From Clostridium sp. (GTDB lineage: Bacteria; Bacillota; Clostridia; Clostridiales; Clostridiaceae): a DNA stretch of 41,506 bases. A program made the position numbers and the translations under genes. This document shows, piece after piece, positions 24,276-32,107 of this stretch (within the stretch, counting starts at the first letter, position 1; the number at the start of each line of letters is the position of its first letter). The stretch covers positions 1 through 41,506 of the forward strand of contig JAHAIU010000004.1 of NCBI GenBank assembly GCA_018372555.1, in the 5' to 3' direction. The notes under the pieces are model-generated. The model was not told the origin of the DNA and searched no databases. It was given only the letters and a program-made list of their open reading frames with translations.

Positions 24276-24584
24276 TTAATTAATATCATCTTCATCTATC
24301 TCGACTTCTTCTTCAATAGTATCTTGGTCAGTCTCATAGTCTTTAATCTCTTGAATTAGTTCTTGCTTAGCAATCTCTACAGCTTCATCTGACATTGCTT
24401 TCTTTTGAGAAAAATATTTAACAACTTTCTGAATACCCAGAGTTGAAGCCATACCTCCAGCCAATGCTACACCTAACCATGGTATCATTTCTTTTTTACT
24501 AGAGTTTATAAGTATTTCTACAAATTTTTCTGGTCCACCATTTTCTTTTGCCATTTTTGATAATTCTGCGTAATTCCAAGCCAT
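24276..24584 (-). CDS. Small protein with one membrane segment and acidic tail
   Basis: 102 residues. The N-terminal half is soluble (MAWNYAELSKMAKENGGPEKF). A hydrophobic Gly-rich segment follows at about residues 35-58 (IPWLGVALAGGMASTLGIQ), and the tail is strongly acidic (EEEVEIDEDDIN). AGGAGG precedes the chosen ATG; an upstream in-frame start adds 12 residues without support. Not recognised. It is paired with the zinc-ribbon gene downstream and lies in an accessory zone, so a phage- or defence-related origin is possible but not shown. Confidence 0.7.
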   Translation of the reverse strand: MAWNYAELSKMAKENGGPEKFVEILINSSKKEMIPWLGVALAGGMASTLGIQKVVKYFSQKKAMSDEAVEIAKQELIQEIKDYETDQDTIEEEVEIDEDDIN

Positions 24585-24886
24585 AGTCACTTCCTCCTTT
24601 CTCATTCTATCTAGTAACAATTAGCATATCCAACGAAATATTTAATAAAATCTACTATAACCATATGTCTAAATTAATATAAAAATGTTAATATTATCTA
24701 TTTATAATTACTTTAACACCTTTTTGCAATTTTCTAAATCTTTTGTTGTATTTTTGCATTTATTTTTATAATTTTATATTAAATGATTGTGTACTTTCAA
24801 AGTCATATAAATTTTATTTTAAACAAAAAATAGAGACACATATCTCCCTTTCAAAATAAATTGATTTTTCTTTTACCTACTACCAT

Positions 24887-24937
24887 CGTGCAATTAAGCC
24901 ACGTAAATCTTTCAGATTTTTAAGGTGTCAGTACACC
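24887..24937. other. Three consecutive small hairpins
   Basis: CGTG/CACG, AAATCT-TTC-AGATTT (followed by T5) and GGTGT-CAGT-ACACC lie one after another within about 50 bases. They sit just beyond the 3' end of the nucleotidyltransferase-partner remnant. The block resembles an end of a small mobile element or a compact RNA; its identity is unknown. Confidence 0.4.
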
Positions 24938-24942
24938 ATAAT

Positions 24943-25163
24943 TTAAGCATTCATATCATATTTTTTTATTTCTTCATAATCATCTTCATTATATATATGA
25001 GCTGTTGAATTCCTTGAAAGTAATATATCATTCCAGACAATAATATCTTCTATTAATTCTTCTTTAAATGCATATTTATAAAATCCTCTAGGATTATTTA
25101 TATCTACTCATCAACTTTAAATATTTTAGATAATAGCCTCCATGTTAAATATTCTAAAATAAG
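24943..25163 (-). pseudogene. Remnant of HI0074/HepT-like NTase substrate-binding protein
   Basis: One frame reads LILEYLTWRLLSKIFKVDE then stops. The adjacent frame reads NPRGFYKYAFKEELIEDI, IVWNDILLSRNSTAHIYNED and ends DYEEIKKYDMNA. NPRG...AF...GLI-like...W...L..RN...H.Y is the core of the nucleotidyltransferase substrate-binding family (HI0074), partners of MNT nucleotidyltransferases in toxin-antitoxin-like pairs. A frameshift and two stops show decay. No partner MNT gene is intact nearby. Confidence 0.65.
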
Positions 25164-25260
25164 TCTTAATTATTTTTAAAAATTTTTCTCAATTTCAGTT
25201 AAAAATTGGTACTTATTTTATGACAGGGTATTTAAAAAATATTTTTAGGAGGTAATGAAT

Positions 25261-26253
25261 ATGCAGTACTCATTTTTAGGGTATAATGTGAAAAAAATTA
25301 TGGAGTTAGATTTAGATGTGAAGGATTTAGCTATCCTTAGGTATTTTGATGATTTTATGGAAAGTGGAAAGATGAATTATGAAGTTATAGAAGGAGTTAA
25401 ATATTATTGGATAAGCTATAAGAATATTGAAGATGAACTTCCTTTCTTAGGTTTAGGAAAGAGATCTATTATGATGAGAATGCTTAAATTAAGAGACTTA
25501 GGTATTTTAGCTCATTATACTAAAAAAGAAGGTGGCACTTTCTCTTATTATTCTTTAGGGGAAAAGTATAAGGAGCTATTATATATTAATACCAATAATG
25601 ATAAGGATAATTATGATCATTCAAATAGCAATACTATAAAGAAGGAAAATGATAACTACACTAATAAGGCTGTTACTAATAATGAAGAGACTGTAGAAAA
25701 TAATGAACAAGAATATAATAATTTTAGTGATTTAGAACACATAGACAATAAAAATGAAGAACCTGTGTATATAAATATGACTAGAGGGTCTGCAGAGAAA
25801 TGTTCAACAAATAATTATCTATTAAATAATTCATCTACTAAATTAAACAATATATATAATAATATAAAAGAAAAAGTAACTAATATTATAAATTATTTAA
25901 ATTTAAAAGCTGGAGCTATGTATAAGGCTACTAACTCTAAAACTATTAGTTTAATTAAGAATAAGCTTAAAGATGGCTTTACTGTAGATGACTTTAAAAC
26001 TGTTATAGATAAAAAGGTTAAGGCTTGGAAGGAAACTCTATTTGAGCAATACTTAACTCCTTTTACTCTATTTGGTGATAAATTTGAAATGTATTTAAAT
26101 CAAAATGTCCCTACTACTTCATGCACTAATATCAATAATTCCTATGATTCTAAAAATATTTATAAAAACAATAAAAATCTAAGATTCCACAACTTTAAGG
26201 GACGAGACTATGATTATGATGCTTTAGAAAAGAAACTTTTAGGTTGGGATTAA
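25261..26253 (+). CDS. Phage-type replication protein (winged helix plus Phg_2220_C)
   Basis: 330 residues. Residues 1-105 look like a winged-helix DNA-binding region (LDVKDLAILRYFDDF, GLGKRSIMMRMLKLRDLGIL). A long Asn/Lys/Glu-rich low-complexity linker follows (about 120-200). A C-terminal domain of about 70 residues (IINYLNLKAGAMYKATNSKT, LIKNKLKDGFTVDDFKTVID, YLTPFTLFGDKFEMYLNQ) matches the conserved phage C-terminal domain Phg_2220_C of DnaD/replisome-organiser-like proteins. The second of two ATGs is preferred because AGGAGG is only 2 bases from the first. It stands alone without other phage genes; a broken inverted paralogue lies about 2 kb downstream. Active function is uncertain. Confidence 0.82.
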   Translation: MQYSFLGYNVKKIMELDLDVKDLAILRYFDDFMESGKMNYEVIEGVKYYWISYKNIEDELPFLGLGKRSIMMRMLKLRDLGILAHYTKKEGGTFSYYSLGEKYKELLYINTNNDKDNYDHSNSNTIKKENDNYTNKAVTNNEETVENNEQEYNNFSDLEHIDNKNEEPVYINMTRGSAEKCSTNNYLLNNSSTKLNNIYNNIKEKVTNIINYLNLKAGAMYKATNSKTISLIKNKLKDGFTVDDFKTVIDKKVKAWKETLFEQYLTPFTLFGDKFEMYLNQNVPTTSCTNINNSYDSKNIYKNNKNLRFHNFKGRDYDYDALEKKLLGWD

Positions 26254-26290
26254 TAGTTGTAACTATAATGTTAGATGAGCTTAGCTTACC

Positions 26291-26415
26291 AGGTGATAGC
26301 TACTTTCATAATTCCTAACTAGAGAGGAATTATTACCTTTAGTTTTAAAAGAAATAAATATAATGTGAGGATGACTTGGAGCTTGCGACGGAATAATGAA
26401 CATTATATTTATTTC
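26291..26415 (+). other. Structured intergenic segment, possible ncRNA or leader
   Basis: Two strong foldable units. AGGT...ACCT encloses TAATTCCT/AGGAATTA (8 bp, 8-nt loop). Then GAAATAAATATAATGT at 26351-26366 pairs perfectly over 16 bp with 26400-26415 around a 33-nt, relatively GC-rich loop (including CTTGGAGCTTGCGACGG). The loop has no T-run after it, so this is not an ordinary terminator. It precedes the DUF1659/DUF2922 genes by about 70 bases. It could be a regulatory leader, a small RNA or a recombination site. Confidence 0.5.
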
Positions 26416-26484
26416 TAAATTTTTTGAAAAACTTTTAAAAAATGTTTTACGCCTTCGTATATAAGATATGAGGAGGTGATAATT

Positions 26485-26709
26485 ATGACAGCAAGTTCAG
26501 TATTAGTTGGAAATACTTTAGGAGTAAGCTACCAAGTTGGTGTTGATTCTAAAGGAAATGATATTTTTAAAGTACAAAGCTTTAAGAACATTTCAGCTAC
26601 TGCAACAGATGAAGATTTAGTTTCATTGTCTGATGCTATAGGAGGAATATTAGAACATAATATTACTACTATAAAAAAACAACAAACTTATATAGTAACT
26701 AGAGGTTAA
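26485..26709 (+). CDS. DUF1659 small protein
   Basis: 74 residues. The GVDSKGNDIFKVQSFKNI core followed by ATDEDLVSLSDAIGGI matches the DUF1659 family, common in clostridia and bacilli, function unknown. AGGAGGTG lies 7 bases before the ATG; an in-frame GTG upstream lies inside that site and is rejected. It forms a pair with the DUF2922 gene 43 bases downstream. Confidence 0.85.
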   Translation: MTASSVLVGNTLGVSYQVGVDSKGNDIFKVQSFKNISATATDEDLVSLSDAIGGILEHNITTIKKQQTYIVTRG

Positions 26710-26752
26710 TACCTATTATTTATTATCTATTAAGTAGACAGGAGGAAATTCA

Positions 26753-26971
26753 ATGATTGCAAGAACTGCAAGTATGAGTTTTAAGGATGCAGCTGGTAAA
26801 AAGCACACAGTGTCTGTTAGAGATGTAAAAGAAAATGTGGATAATTCTGATGTAGTAGCCCTTATGGATACTATTATAGATAAAAAACTTATTAAAACTG
26901 CTGCTGGAGACTTAGTTGAAAAGCAAGCAGCTCAAATAGTTATTAAGGATACAACTGAAGTCCAATTTTAG
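26753..26971 (+). CDS. DUF2922 small protein
   Basis: 72 residues. SMSFKDAAGKKHTVSVRDVKENVDNSDVVALMDTIIDKKL is the DUF2922 pattern, usually encoded next to DUF1659 and often followed by a YvrJ-family gene. No YvrJ gene follows here; a terminator comes next. The function is unknown. GGAGG precedes the ATG by 6-7 bases. Confidence 0.85.
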   Translation: MIARTASMSFKDAAGKKHTVSVRDVKENVDNSDVVALMDTIIDKKLIKTAAGDLVEKQAAQIVIKDTTEVQF

Positions 26972-26997
26972 TATATAAAATTTTTTATATTAATAAT

Positions 26998-27030
26998 AAA
27001 AAGGGCAGACAAAATCTTTATCTGCTTTTT
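26998..27030. terminator. Bidirectional terminator between converging genes
   Basis: AAAAAG...GCAGA/TCTGC...TTTTT forms a stem with an 11-nt loop and T-runs on both strands, ending the DUF2922 gene and the opposing 85-residue gene. Confidence 0.75.
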
Positions 27031-27052
27031 ATATGTAAGTAAAATTATATTT

Positions 27053-27310
27053 TTAGTTTATAGGAACTATTATCGTAGCTACTTTTTCAGAAAACTCATT
27101 TCTTTCTTCTGTTGCTCTTGCCCCTTCAATTGTCAGTTTATAATCACAACTTTCAGTTTCTACTGTAAATAGTGTATTTAAAGTCATTTCTTGTATAGCT
27201 ACTGCTCCTTCTTGACTTTCTTCAGTGTTTCCACTATTCTCACCATTGAAAGTAGATTCATCAATTCCTAGTAACAACTTTGATATTTTATCATTTTCTT
27301 TAATTTTCAT
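27053..27310 (-). CDS. Small acidic protein of unknown function
   Basis: 85 residues, acidic, with one cysteine and no membrane segment. The middle is Glu/Ser/Asn-rich (GENSGNTEESQEGA), and the second half is strand-rich (TLFTVETESCDYKLTIEGAR). Not recognised. Its ATG overlaps the stop codon of an upstream truncated reading frame (ATGA), so it was the second gene of a translationally coupled pair whose first gene is now mostly missing. Whether it is still expressed is unclear. Confidence 0.6.
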   Translation of the reverse strand: MKIKENDKISKLLLGIDESTFNGENSGNTEESQEGAVAIQEMTLNTLFTVETESCDYKLTIEGARATEERNEFSEKVATIIVPIN

Positions 27311-27399
27311 TCTTTATCAACCTTAGTTAAATTAACATCTAATGTTCTTTCACTATAAGTTGCTTCATCTAAATACTTATTAAGCAAACTTTTAGTGTA
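27307..27399 (-). pseudogene. 3' remnant of a gene coupled to the 85 aa gene
   Basis: Thirty sense codons (YTKSLLNKYLDEATYSERTL then DVNLTKVDKE) with no start codon, preceded immediately by an in-frame stop and followed by TGA overlapping the next ATG. The ATGA overlap implies it was once the upstream gene of an operon. The family is unknown. Confidence 0.5.
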
Positions 27400-27415
27400 T
27401 TAAAACGAATTTTAA

Positions 27416-28192
27416 CTATTCTTTTATTAAAATATCTAAAGTATGAGCACCTGCCCCTATTAAATCTTGTCTTTCACAAGTAGATAAATGGTAATCAATA
27501 AAAGTTTGAAATGTTTCTTCATCCATAGAATTTAAAATAGGCCTCATATAATTAGCAGGACCATCTGCTGAAATTATTTTTATTCTTTTTACTCCTACTG
27601 CTTCATTTACTTTATTAATATCTTCAACTCTTACATAATCATATAAATCTTCAGGCTCTGATATAACATGATAACTCTCATCAAGCTTTCCATTTTCAAT
27701 ACACTTTTTTATATTATTCTCTTTGAATCCATAGGTAATTACACTATATTCATTCATTAGATAAGCAACTAATATCTTTCCTCCTACTTTAGTTACTCTT
27801 TTTGCTTCTTCTAAAGCTCTTATTTTATCTTCAAGTGTATATAAATGATACATTGGTCCAAAAACTAATGTCATATCAAAGGTATTGTCTCCAAACCTAG
27901 CTAAGTTTAAAGCAGTTCCTTGAAAGGCTTTTACTGTACTTCCCTTAGATTTTAAAACTCCTAAATTATGCTTTACAAGTTCAACTGCTGTAACATCATA
28001 TCCTTCATTAGCTAATGCTACTGAGTATCTTCCTGTTCCTGCCCCAACATCTAATATTTTATAATTTTTATTTTCATTCAAATATTCATGAATATATTTC
28101 ATAGAAGTTATATATTCAACTTGTCCATGTCTTCTCGTTAATCTTTTATCTTCACAAAACTTATTATAATGCTTTTCTAATTCCACTGTCAT
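27416..28192 (-). CDS. Class I SAM-dependent methyltransferase
   Basis: 258 residues with a Methyltransf_25/11-type core: motif I LDVGAGTGRYSVAL, motif II VTAVELV, and motif IV TFDMTLVFGPMYHL, then RALEEAKRVTKVGGKILVAY. The C-terminal 90 residues are not recognisable and set the substrate, which is unknown. GGAGAG precedes the ATG. It follows no operon, and the inverted replication-gene remnant lies upstream. Confidence 0.88.
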   Translation of the reverse strand: MTVELEKHYNKFCEDKRLTRRHGQVEYITSMKYIHEYLNENKNYKILDVGAGTGRYSVALANEGYDVTAVELVKHNLGVLKSKGSTVKAFQGTALNLARFGDNTFDMTLVFGPMYHLYTLEDKIRALEEAKRVTKVGGKILVAYLMNEYSVITYGFKENNIKKCIENGKLDESYHVISEPEDLYDYVRVEDINKVNEAVGVKRIKIISADGPANYMRPILNSMDEETFQTFIDYHLSTCERQDLIGAGAHTLDILIKE

Positions 28193-28359
28193 TTCTTTTT
28201 CTCTCCACTTAATATATTTATTCTTAACTTACAAAATATATAAACCTTTCTCACTAATACTTATATTTGTCTATTAAAATTATACTCTAACTATAAGTTC
28301 TTTTGAATACCTAGTCTAACACAAAATATTCTAATATATTAATTTAGATCATCTGATTC

Positions 28360-28634
28360 CTAACTACTATTAATAAATCTCTGAACATTTAGTTTATACA
28401 AATCTCTATAGATAAAACTATCCCTGAGTCTAGCTTTTATTAAATTTATAGTTTTAGTATTGCTAGTACTAATTCTATACATAACATCAACTTTTAAATT
28501 TAAGTAATTTATTATACTAGATATATTATCCTTTATTATCTACCCCTTATATATTAATTTATCCTTCCACTTTTTCTAAAATCATCAAAATACCTAAGAA
28601 TAGCTACATCCTTAACATCTAACTTAAACTCCAT
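28360..28634 (-). pseudogene. Inverted, internally deleted copy of the replication-type gene
   Basis: The minus strand reads MEFKLDVKDVAILRYFDDFR then KSGRIN and a stop, matching the start of the intact gene (IMELDLDVKDLAILRYFDDF). After about 30 bases it reads SIINYLNLKVDVMYRISTSN, TKTINLIKARLRDSFIYRDL and stops, matching its C-terminal domain (IINYLNLKAGAMYKATNSKT). The low-complexity middle and the far C terminus are missing. Confidence 0.8.
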
Positions 28635-28676
28635 GATTTTGACTTTAAAAATTATAAAACTCTTTTGTACTCTCCC

Positions 28677-28835
28677 ACTAAAGTCTGACTTTCCCTCCCC
28701 ACCTCCATCCCACTAATACTCTCATTCTAAAAAAATTCCTAATAAAGTTTGACTGCAAAAAATCATAAAAAATGTGGTATTCAAAAACTCTTTCTTAATT
28801 AAACTTTAATCGGATTTCTATTAAAGTTTGACTGG
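28677..28835. repeat. Spaced AAAGTTTGACTG-like repeats
   Basis: TAAAGTTTGACTG occurs at 28743 and 28822, a variant TAAAGTCTGACT at 28679 and a weaker one (TTAAAGTTTAATTGG) near 29036. The 28822 copy also forms an inverted repeat with AAACTTTAAT at 28801-28810. Spacings are irregular (64 and 79 bases), so this is not a CRISPR array. Confidence 0.55.
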
Positions 28836-28870
28836 AGTAATGCTACTCATTACAGAATTAAGTCTGTAAA

Positions 28871-28906
28871 AAGAAAAAAGAGCCAAGCAATTATCTCGCT
28901 TGACTC
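28871..28906 (-). terminator. Terminator of the RNA methyltransferase gene
   Basis: GAGtCAAGC/GCTTGgCTC, 9-bp stem with one mismatch and a 9-nt loop, followed on the minus strand by T6CTTTTT. The 3' untranslated part is about 150 bases. Confidence 0.75.
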
Positions 28907-29059
28907 CTCTATTTATCTTACTTTAGATCTATTCTCTTCTATTTATTTTTCCCCATTAATCAATCAACCTTAACTCTGCATCAAAGATGCGACCGTTGAA
29001 CTTTCTTCGGAATGGTCATTGTTTAGTGGTCATAGTTAAAGTTTAATTGGAGACTACAT

Positions 29060-30412
29060 TTATCTAACTAACTTTACTACACCTTCTAAGTGAGGTGTGT
29101 TAGGGAACATATCCTTAACGCAGCTTTCTACTACCTCATATCCTGATTCTAATAATACTTTTAAGTTATCTACTAGAGTCTTTGGATTACATGATACGTA
29201 GATTATTTCCTTTGCGTTAAATTTAATTACATATTCTAATGCCTTTGGATGCACTCCACTTCTTGGTGGATCTAAGATAATTACATCTGGTTTATCCTTA
29301 ACTGTTTTTATTATTTCTGCTACATCCCCAGCTAGGAATTCGCAGTTATTTAAATTGTTAAGTTTAGCATTTTCCTTTGCTGCTTCAACAGCCTCTTCTA
29401 TAAGCTCTATTCCAACTACCTTTTTAGCATTAGCAGCTGTTATTTGCCCTATAGTTCCTGTTCCACAATAAAGGTCAAATACTACCTTATCCTTTGATTC
29501 ACCTATATAATCTCTAACTATACTATAAAGACTTTCTGCTCCCTTAGTATTAGTTTGGAAAAATGAAAAAGGAGATATTTTAAATTTAAGTCCTAAAAGA
29601 TCTTCAGTTATATAATCTTTTCCATATAATAAATTTACTTTTTCAGGTACTACTGCATCTGAAAAAGAGTTATTTTCAGTATGTAATATAGATACTAAAC
29701 TACCTTTATAATTTTGAGCTTTTAGTACTTCAACATATTCTGATAAGTCAAAATGAATTTGAGTTGTAGTTACTAAGTTAACCATTAACTCTCCAGTATT
29801 GATAGCTTTTCTTATTACTAAGTGTCTTAAGTAACCTTCTCTTTTCATAACTCTATAATAAGGTAAATTCTTATCTCTAAAATAATCTACAGTAGCTTTA
29901 ATTAGAGTTCTGAAATCTTCATCTACTATTAAACATCCATCTACTGTTACTATACCGAAGGATTTTCCCTTCATATGCATACCTAATGTAAGTTCTCCAC
30001 CTTTTTCAAAATCTCCAAAGGTAAACTCCATTTTATTTCTGTATTCCCATTGTTCCTTACTTCCAATTATACCTTTATAATTATCAATAGGTAGGTTTGC
30101 ATCAATAAATAGATTTTTAAACTCTTCACTTAATAAATCTAATTGCTTTTCATAAGTTAGGTTTTGAGAAGTGCAACCTCCACATAGACCAAAATGCTTA
30201 CATGGAGCTTCTATTTCATAATCTGCTCTTTCATCTACAGACATTAATTTTAGTTCAGCATAAGCTTCTCTTTTTTTCTTTACTCTCCCAGTAACAACTT
30301 GACCTGGAAAAGCACCTTTTACATATATTTTTTTATTTTCTAAGCTACCTACTCCCATTGATGGGAATTCTGTTTTATCTATTTTAACTTGTACAGTACT
30401 TCCTTTTCTCAT
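29060..30412 (-). CDS. rlmD: 23S rRNA (uracil-5-)-methyltransferase, RlmD/TrmA family
   Basis: 450 residues. It has an N-terminal TRAM RNA-binding domain (about 1-58), a cluster-binding Cys set CKHFGLCGGC plus a later Cys, and a SAM domain (VFDLYCGTGTIGQITA, LDPPRSGVHP). The catalytic Cys lies in VSCNPKTL. It makes m5U in 23S rRNA (RlmD-type) or possibly both 23S sites, as RlmCD does in Firmicutes; the exact site cannot be told. AGGAG precedes the chosen ATG; an upstream in-frame ATG adds 12 residues without a ribosome binding site. It stands alone. Confidence 0.9.
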   Translation of the reverse strand: MRKGSTVQVKIDKTEFPSMGVGSLENKKIYVKGAFPGQVVTGRVKKKREAYAELKLMSVDERADYEIEAPCKHFGLCGGCTSQNLTYEKQLDLLSEEFKNLFIDANLPIDNYKGIIGSKEQWEYRNKMEFTFGDFEKGGELTLGMHMKGKSFGIVTVDGCLIVDEDFRTLIKATVDYFRDKNLPYYRVMKREGYLRHLVIRKAINTGELMVNLVTTTQIHFDLSEYVEVLKAQNYKGSLVSILHTENNSFSDAVVPEKVNLLYGKDYITEDLLGLKFKISPFSFFQTNTKGAESLYSIVRDYIGESKDKVVFDLYCGTGTIGQITAANAKKVVGIELIEEAVEAAKENAKLNNLNNCEFLAGDVAEIIKTVKDKPDVIILDPPRSGVHPKALEYVIKFNAKEIIYVSCNPKTLVDNLKVLLESGYEVVESCVKDMFPNTPHLEGVVKLVR

Positions 30413-30625
30413 CTTTACTCCTAAAAAATTATTATATATATGTTTCAATAAATACTTTACATTTTCAGATTTTATAGATTTTCAAGTAAAAAGCGCATTG
30501 ATATGTAAATCTTATGAATTGAAAGCATATAGTTTTTAATTAATATATAAGTTTGTTAAAGGCTCCATTACTTAATTACTAACACTGGAAACCTAATTTA
30601 ATTAAATGTAGAATATTTATTAAAC

Positions 30626-31042
30626 TTATTTAATTGTTTTCTTACCTATAGTTTTCTTAAGTTTAGTTGAAGAACAAATTGCTTCGTAAACTATATTTAC
30701 TAACACATATATTATAAAAAATATTGGTTGTCTTTCTGCAACGTAAAAACCTACTGCTCTTAAAGCAAAGTCAAATATTACTAATAATAAAAGTGCTATT
30801 GCTATTACAATAATTTGATCTATTGCTGAAGCTAATACCCTCTTTACAAATTTCATTATCTTGCTATCACTTTTTCTAGCTTCTTCCTCTAATAATGAAG
30901 AGTCTCCCACTAATATTTCCTCACTTGAAGATATAACATCTTCCTCTAATATCTCTTCTATAGCTTCTTTAGTATCAATTATATCTTCTTTTAATTCTTC
31001 TTCCTTCTTTACTTCTTCATTATTATTTTTCAAAATCCGCAT
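30626..31042 (-). CDS. RDD-family small membrane protein with acidic N terminus
   Basis: 138 residues. Residues 1-60 are charged (Glu/Asp/Lys-rich) and cytoplasmic. Two membrane helices follow, with the RDD hallmarks VKRVLASAIDQIIVI (Arg and Asp in the first helix) and the C-terminal TKLKKTIGKK. It is shorter than usual RDD proteins, which have three helices, and stops right after the TIGKK motif. The function is unknown. It lies 20 bases after the lipoprotein gene and is probably co-transcribed with it. Confidence 0.75.
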   Translation of the reverse strand: MRILKNNNEEVKKEEELKEDIIDTKEAIEEILEEDVISSSEEILVGDSSLLEEEARKSDSKIMKFVKRVLASAIDQIIVIAIALLLLVIFDFALRAVGFYVAERQPIFFIIYVLVNIVYEAICSSTKLKKTIGKKTIK

Positions 31043-31062
31043 CCTCCTAATTAATCAAATTA

Positions 31063-31734
31063 CTATTTAAACTGATAAACTTTTGAATCTATCTTATATA
31101 ATAAAAAGTCATCTTTAATTGTTATTGTTTCTACTAATCCATTTAAATTAGTTTCTATAGTTTGATCTTCCTTACCATTTTTAACTATATCTATTATTGA
31201 ATTATTTAATTCAGTATAGTCTCTCTCTGTATTATTAGTCATAGCTTCTGAGAAAGTAGACATAGAAGTTTCTTTAAAATCAAACTTCTCTTCATTCTTT
31301 ATTTGATCTAAATCTAATTTGAATCCAATCTTTAAACTCAAGCTTCCCTTTGCCATATCAGAACCATAAAGCTTATATCCATAATACATACTTTCCATTC
31401 TATTTGGCTCTGGATTTAAATTATCAAAGTAAATATACTTCTCATTAACACTTTCATTATTTTCATCTTTAATTTTTTCTTCTTTACTGTACTCTATCCC
31501 ATAAAAATTAGAGGCTTCTTCTATCCTAGTAGCTATTTCATCATTTAAAGCATTAACTTCCTCTAGTGAATAGTCTTTAGCCCATTCACCTTCTCCAATA
31601 AACGGTTTCTCTTCTTGTACTGAGGACTTTTCAACCTTTGTATCTTCCTTATTTCCATCTGTTGAAGGACTACATGATGCTAATAAAAAAACCATTGACG
31701 TACTCATTATTGCTAAAAATATCTTTTTTATCAT
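31063..31734 (-). CDS. Lipoprotein of unknown function
   Basis: 223 residues. The signal peptide ends in lipobox LLASC (Cys21), followed by a Ser/Lys/Glu linker. The outer domain is not recognised and has no known catalytic motif. It has alternating acidic helices and strands (SLEEVNALNDEIATRIEEAS, YYGYKLYGSDMAKGSLSLKI). GGAGG lies before the ATG. It is co-transcribed with the small RDD protein downstream. Confidence 0.8.
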   Translation of the reverse strand: MIKKIFLAIMSTSMVFLLASCSPSTDGNKEDTKVEKSSVQEEKPFIGEGEWAKDYSLEEVNALNDEIATRIEEASNFYGIEYSKEEKIKDENNESVNEKYIYFDNLNPEPNRMESMYYGYKLYGSDMAKGSLSLKIGFKLDLDQIKNEEKFDFKETSMSTFSEAMTNNTERDYTELNNSIIDIVKNGKEDQTIETNLNGLVETITIKDDFLLYKIDSKVYQFK

Positions 31735-31884
31735 AAAAATCCTCCTGTAATTTTAAAATTTATTATTATTCTTTCCTAAAGTCACCTTATTATAACACTA
31801 ACACTATTACTTTTAAAGTCTTTGACACTTAACTGTCATATTAGAAATCTCTTTAAATATATCTAATATTCAATTTAAAAGTAA

Positions 31885-31906
31885 TAAAAAAAGCCCTAAA
31901 AGAGCT
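31885..31906 (-). terminator. Terminator between DUF350 and lipoprotein genes
   Basis: AGCTC/GGGCT (5 bp, one G-T pair) with a 5-nt loop and T7 on the minus strand. The stem is short but the T tract is strong. Confidence 0.55.
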
Positions 31907-31918
31907 ATTTATTAAAAT

Positions 31919-31990
31919 ATTAAATTCTCATAGTTACTTATAGAGCCTAGGAAAAGCTCCATAAGTAACTTTTACTACTAAGAATTTAAT
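31919..31990. repeat. Two-tier palindrome
   Basis: Outer arms ATTAAATTCT/AGAATTTAAT (10 bp) enclose inner arms GTTACTTATaGAGC/GCTCcATAAGTAAC (13 of 14 pairs), giving a fold of about 72 bases. It could be a miniature mobile-element remnant or an RNA structure in the untranslated region. Confidence 0.6.
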
Positions 31991-32107
31991 CATTGGTAAC
32001 TCAATAAAATCTCATTTTTCTGTAACTTTTAATGAATTACTTCTACTGCGGTTAATTATAATATTCAATCTGATAGTTAATATTTACTCAAGCTTATAGT
32101 TTACCTC

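Larger units (their letters stand above)
24585..25260. other. Gene-poor stretch before the replication-type gene
   Basis: Over 600 bases with no intact gene. Besides the hairpin trio and the pseudogene listed separately it is very AT-rich, and includes the promoter region of the plus-strand replication-type gene. Confidence 0.6.
28193..29059. other. Long gene-poor stretch with decayed sequence
   Basis: About 870 bases with no intact gene. It contains the replication-gene remnant, a set of spaced AAAGTTTGACTG-like repeats and the terminator of the RNA methyltransferase gene, each listed separately. Small palindromes (GCATCaaaGATGC near 28979) add to the structure. Confidence 0.6.

Noticed and set aside
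25261..26253. Intact prophage at the replication-type gene
   Set aside because: No integrase, terminase, capsid, tail or lysis gene is found within the window; only one phage-type gene and its remnant are present.
28677..29050. Possible CRISPR-like array from the repeated TAAAGTTTGACTG sites
   Set aside because: Repeats are short (about 13 bases), spacing is irregular (64, 79 and over 200 bases), copies vary, and no cas gene is present.
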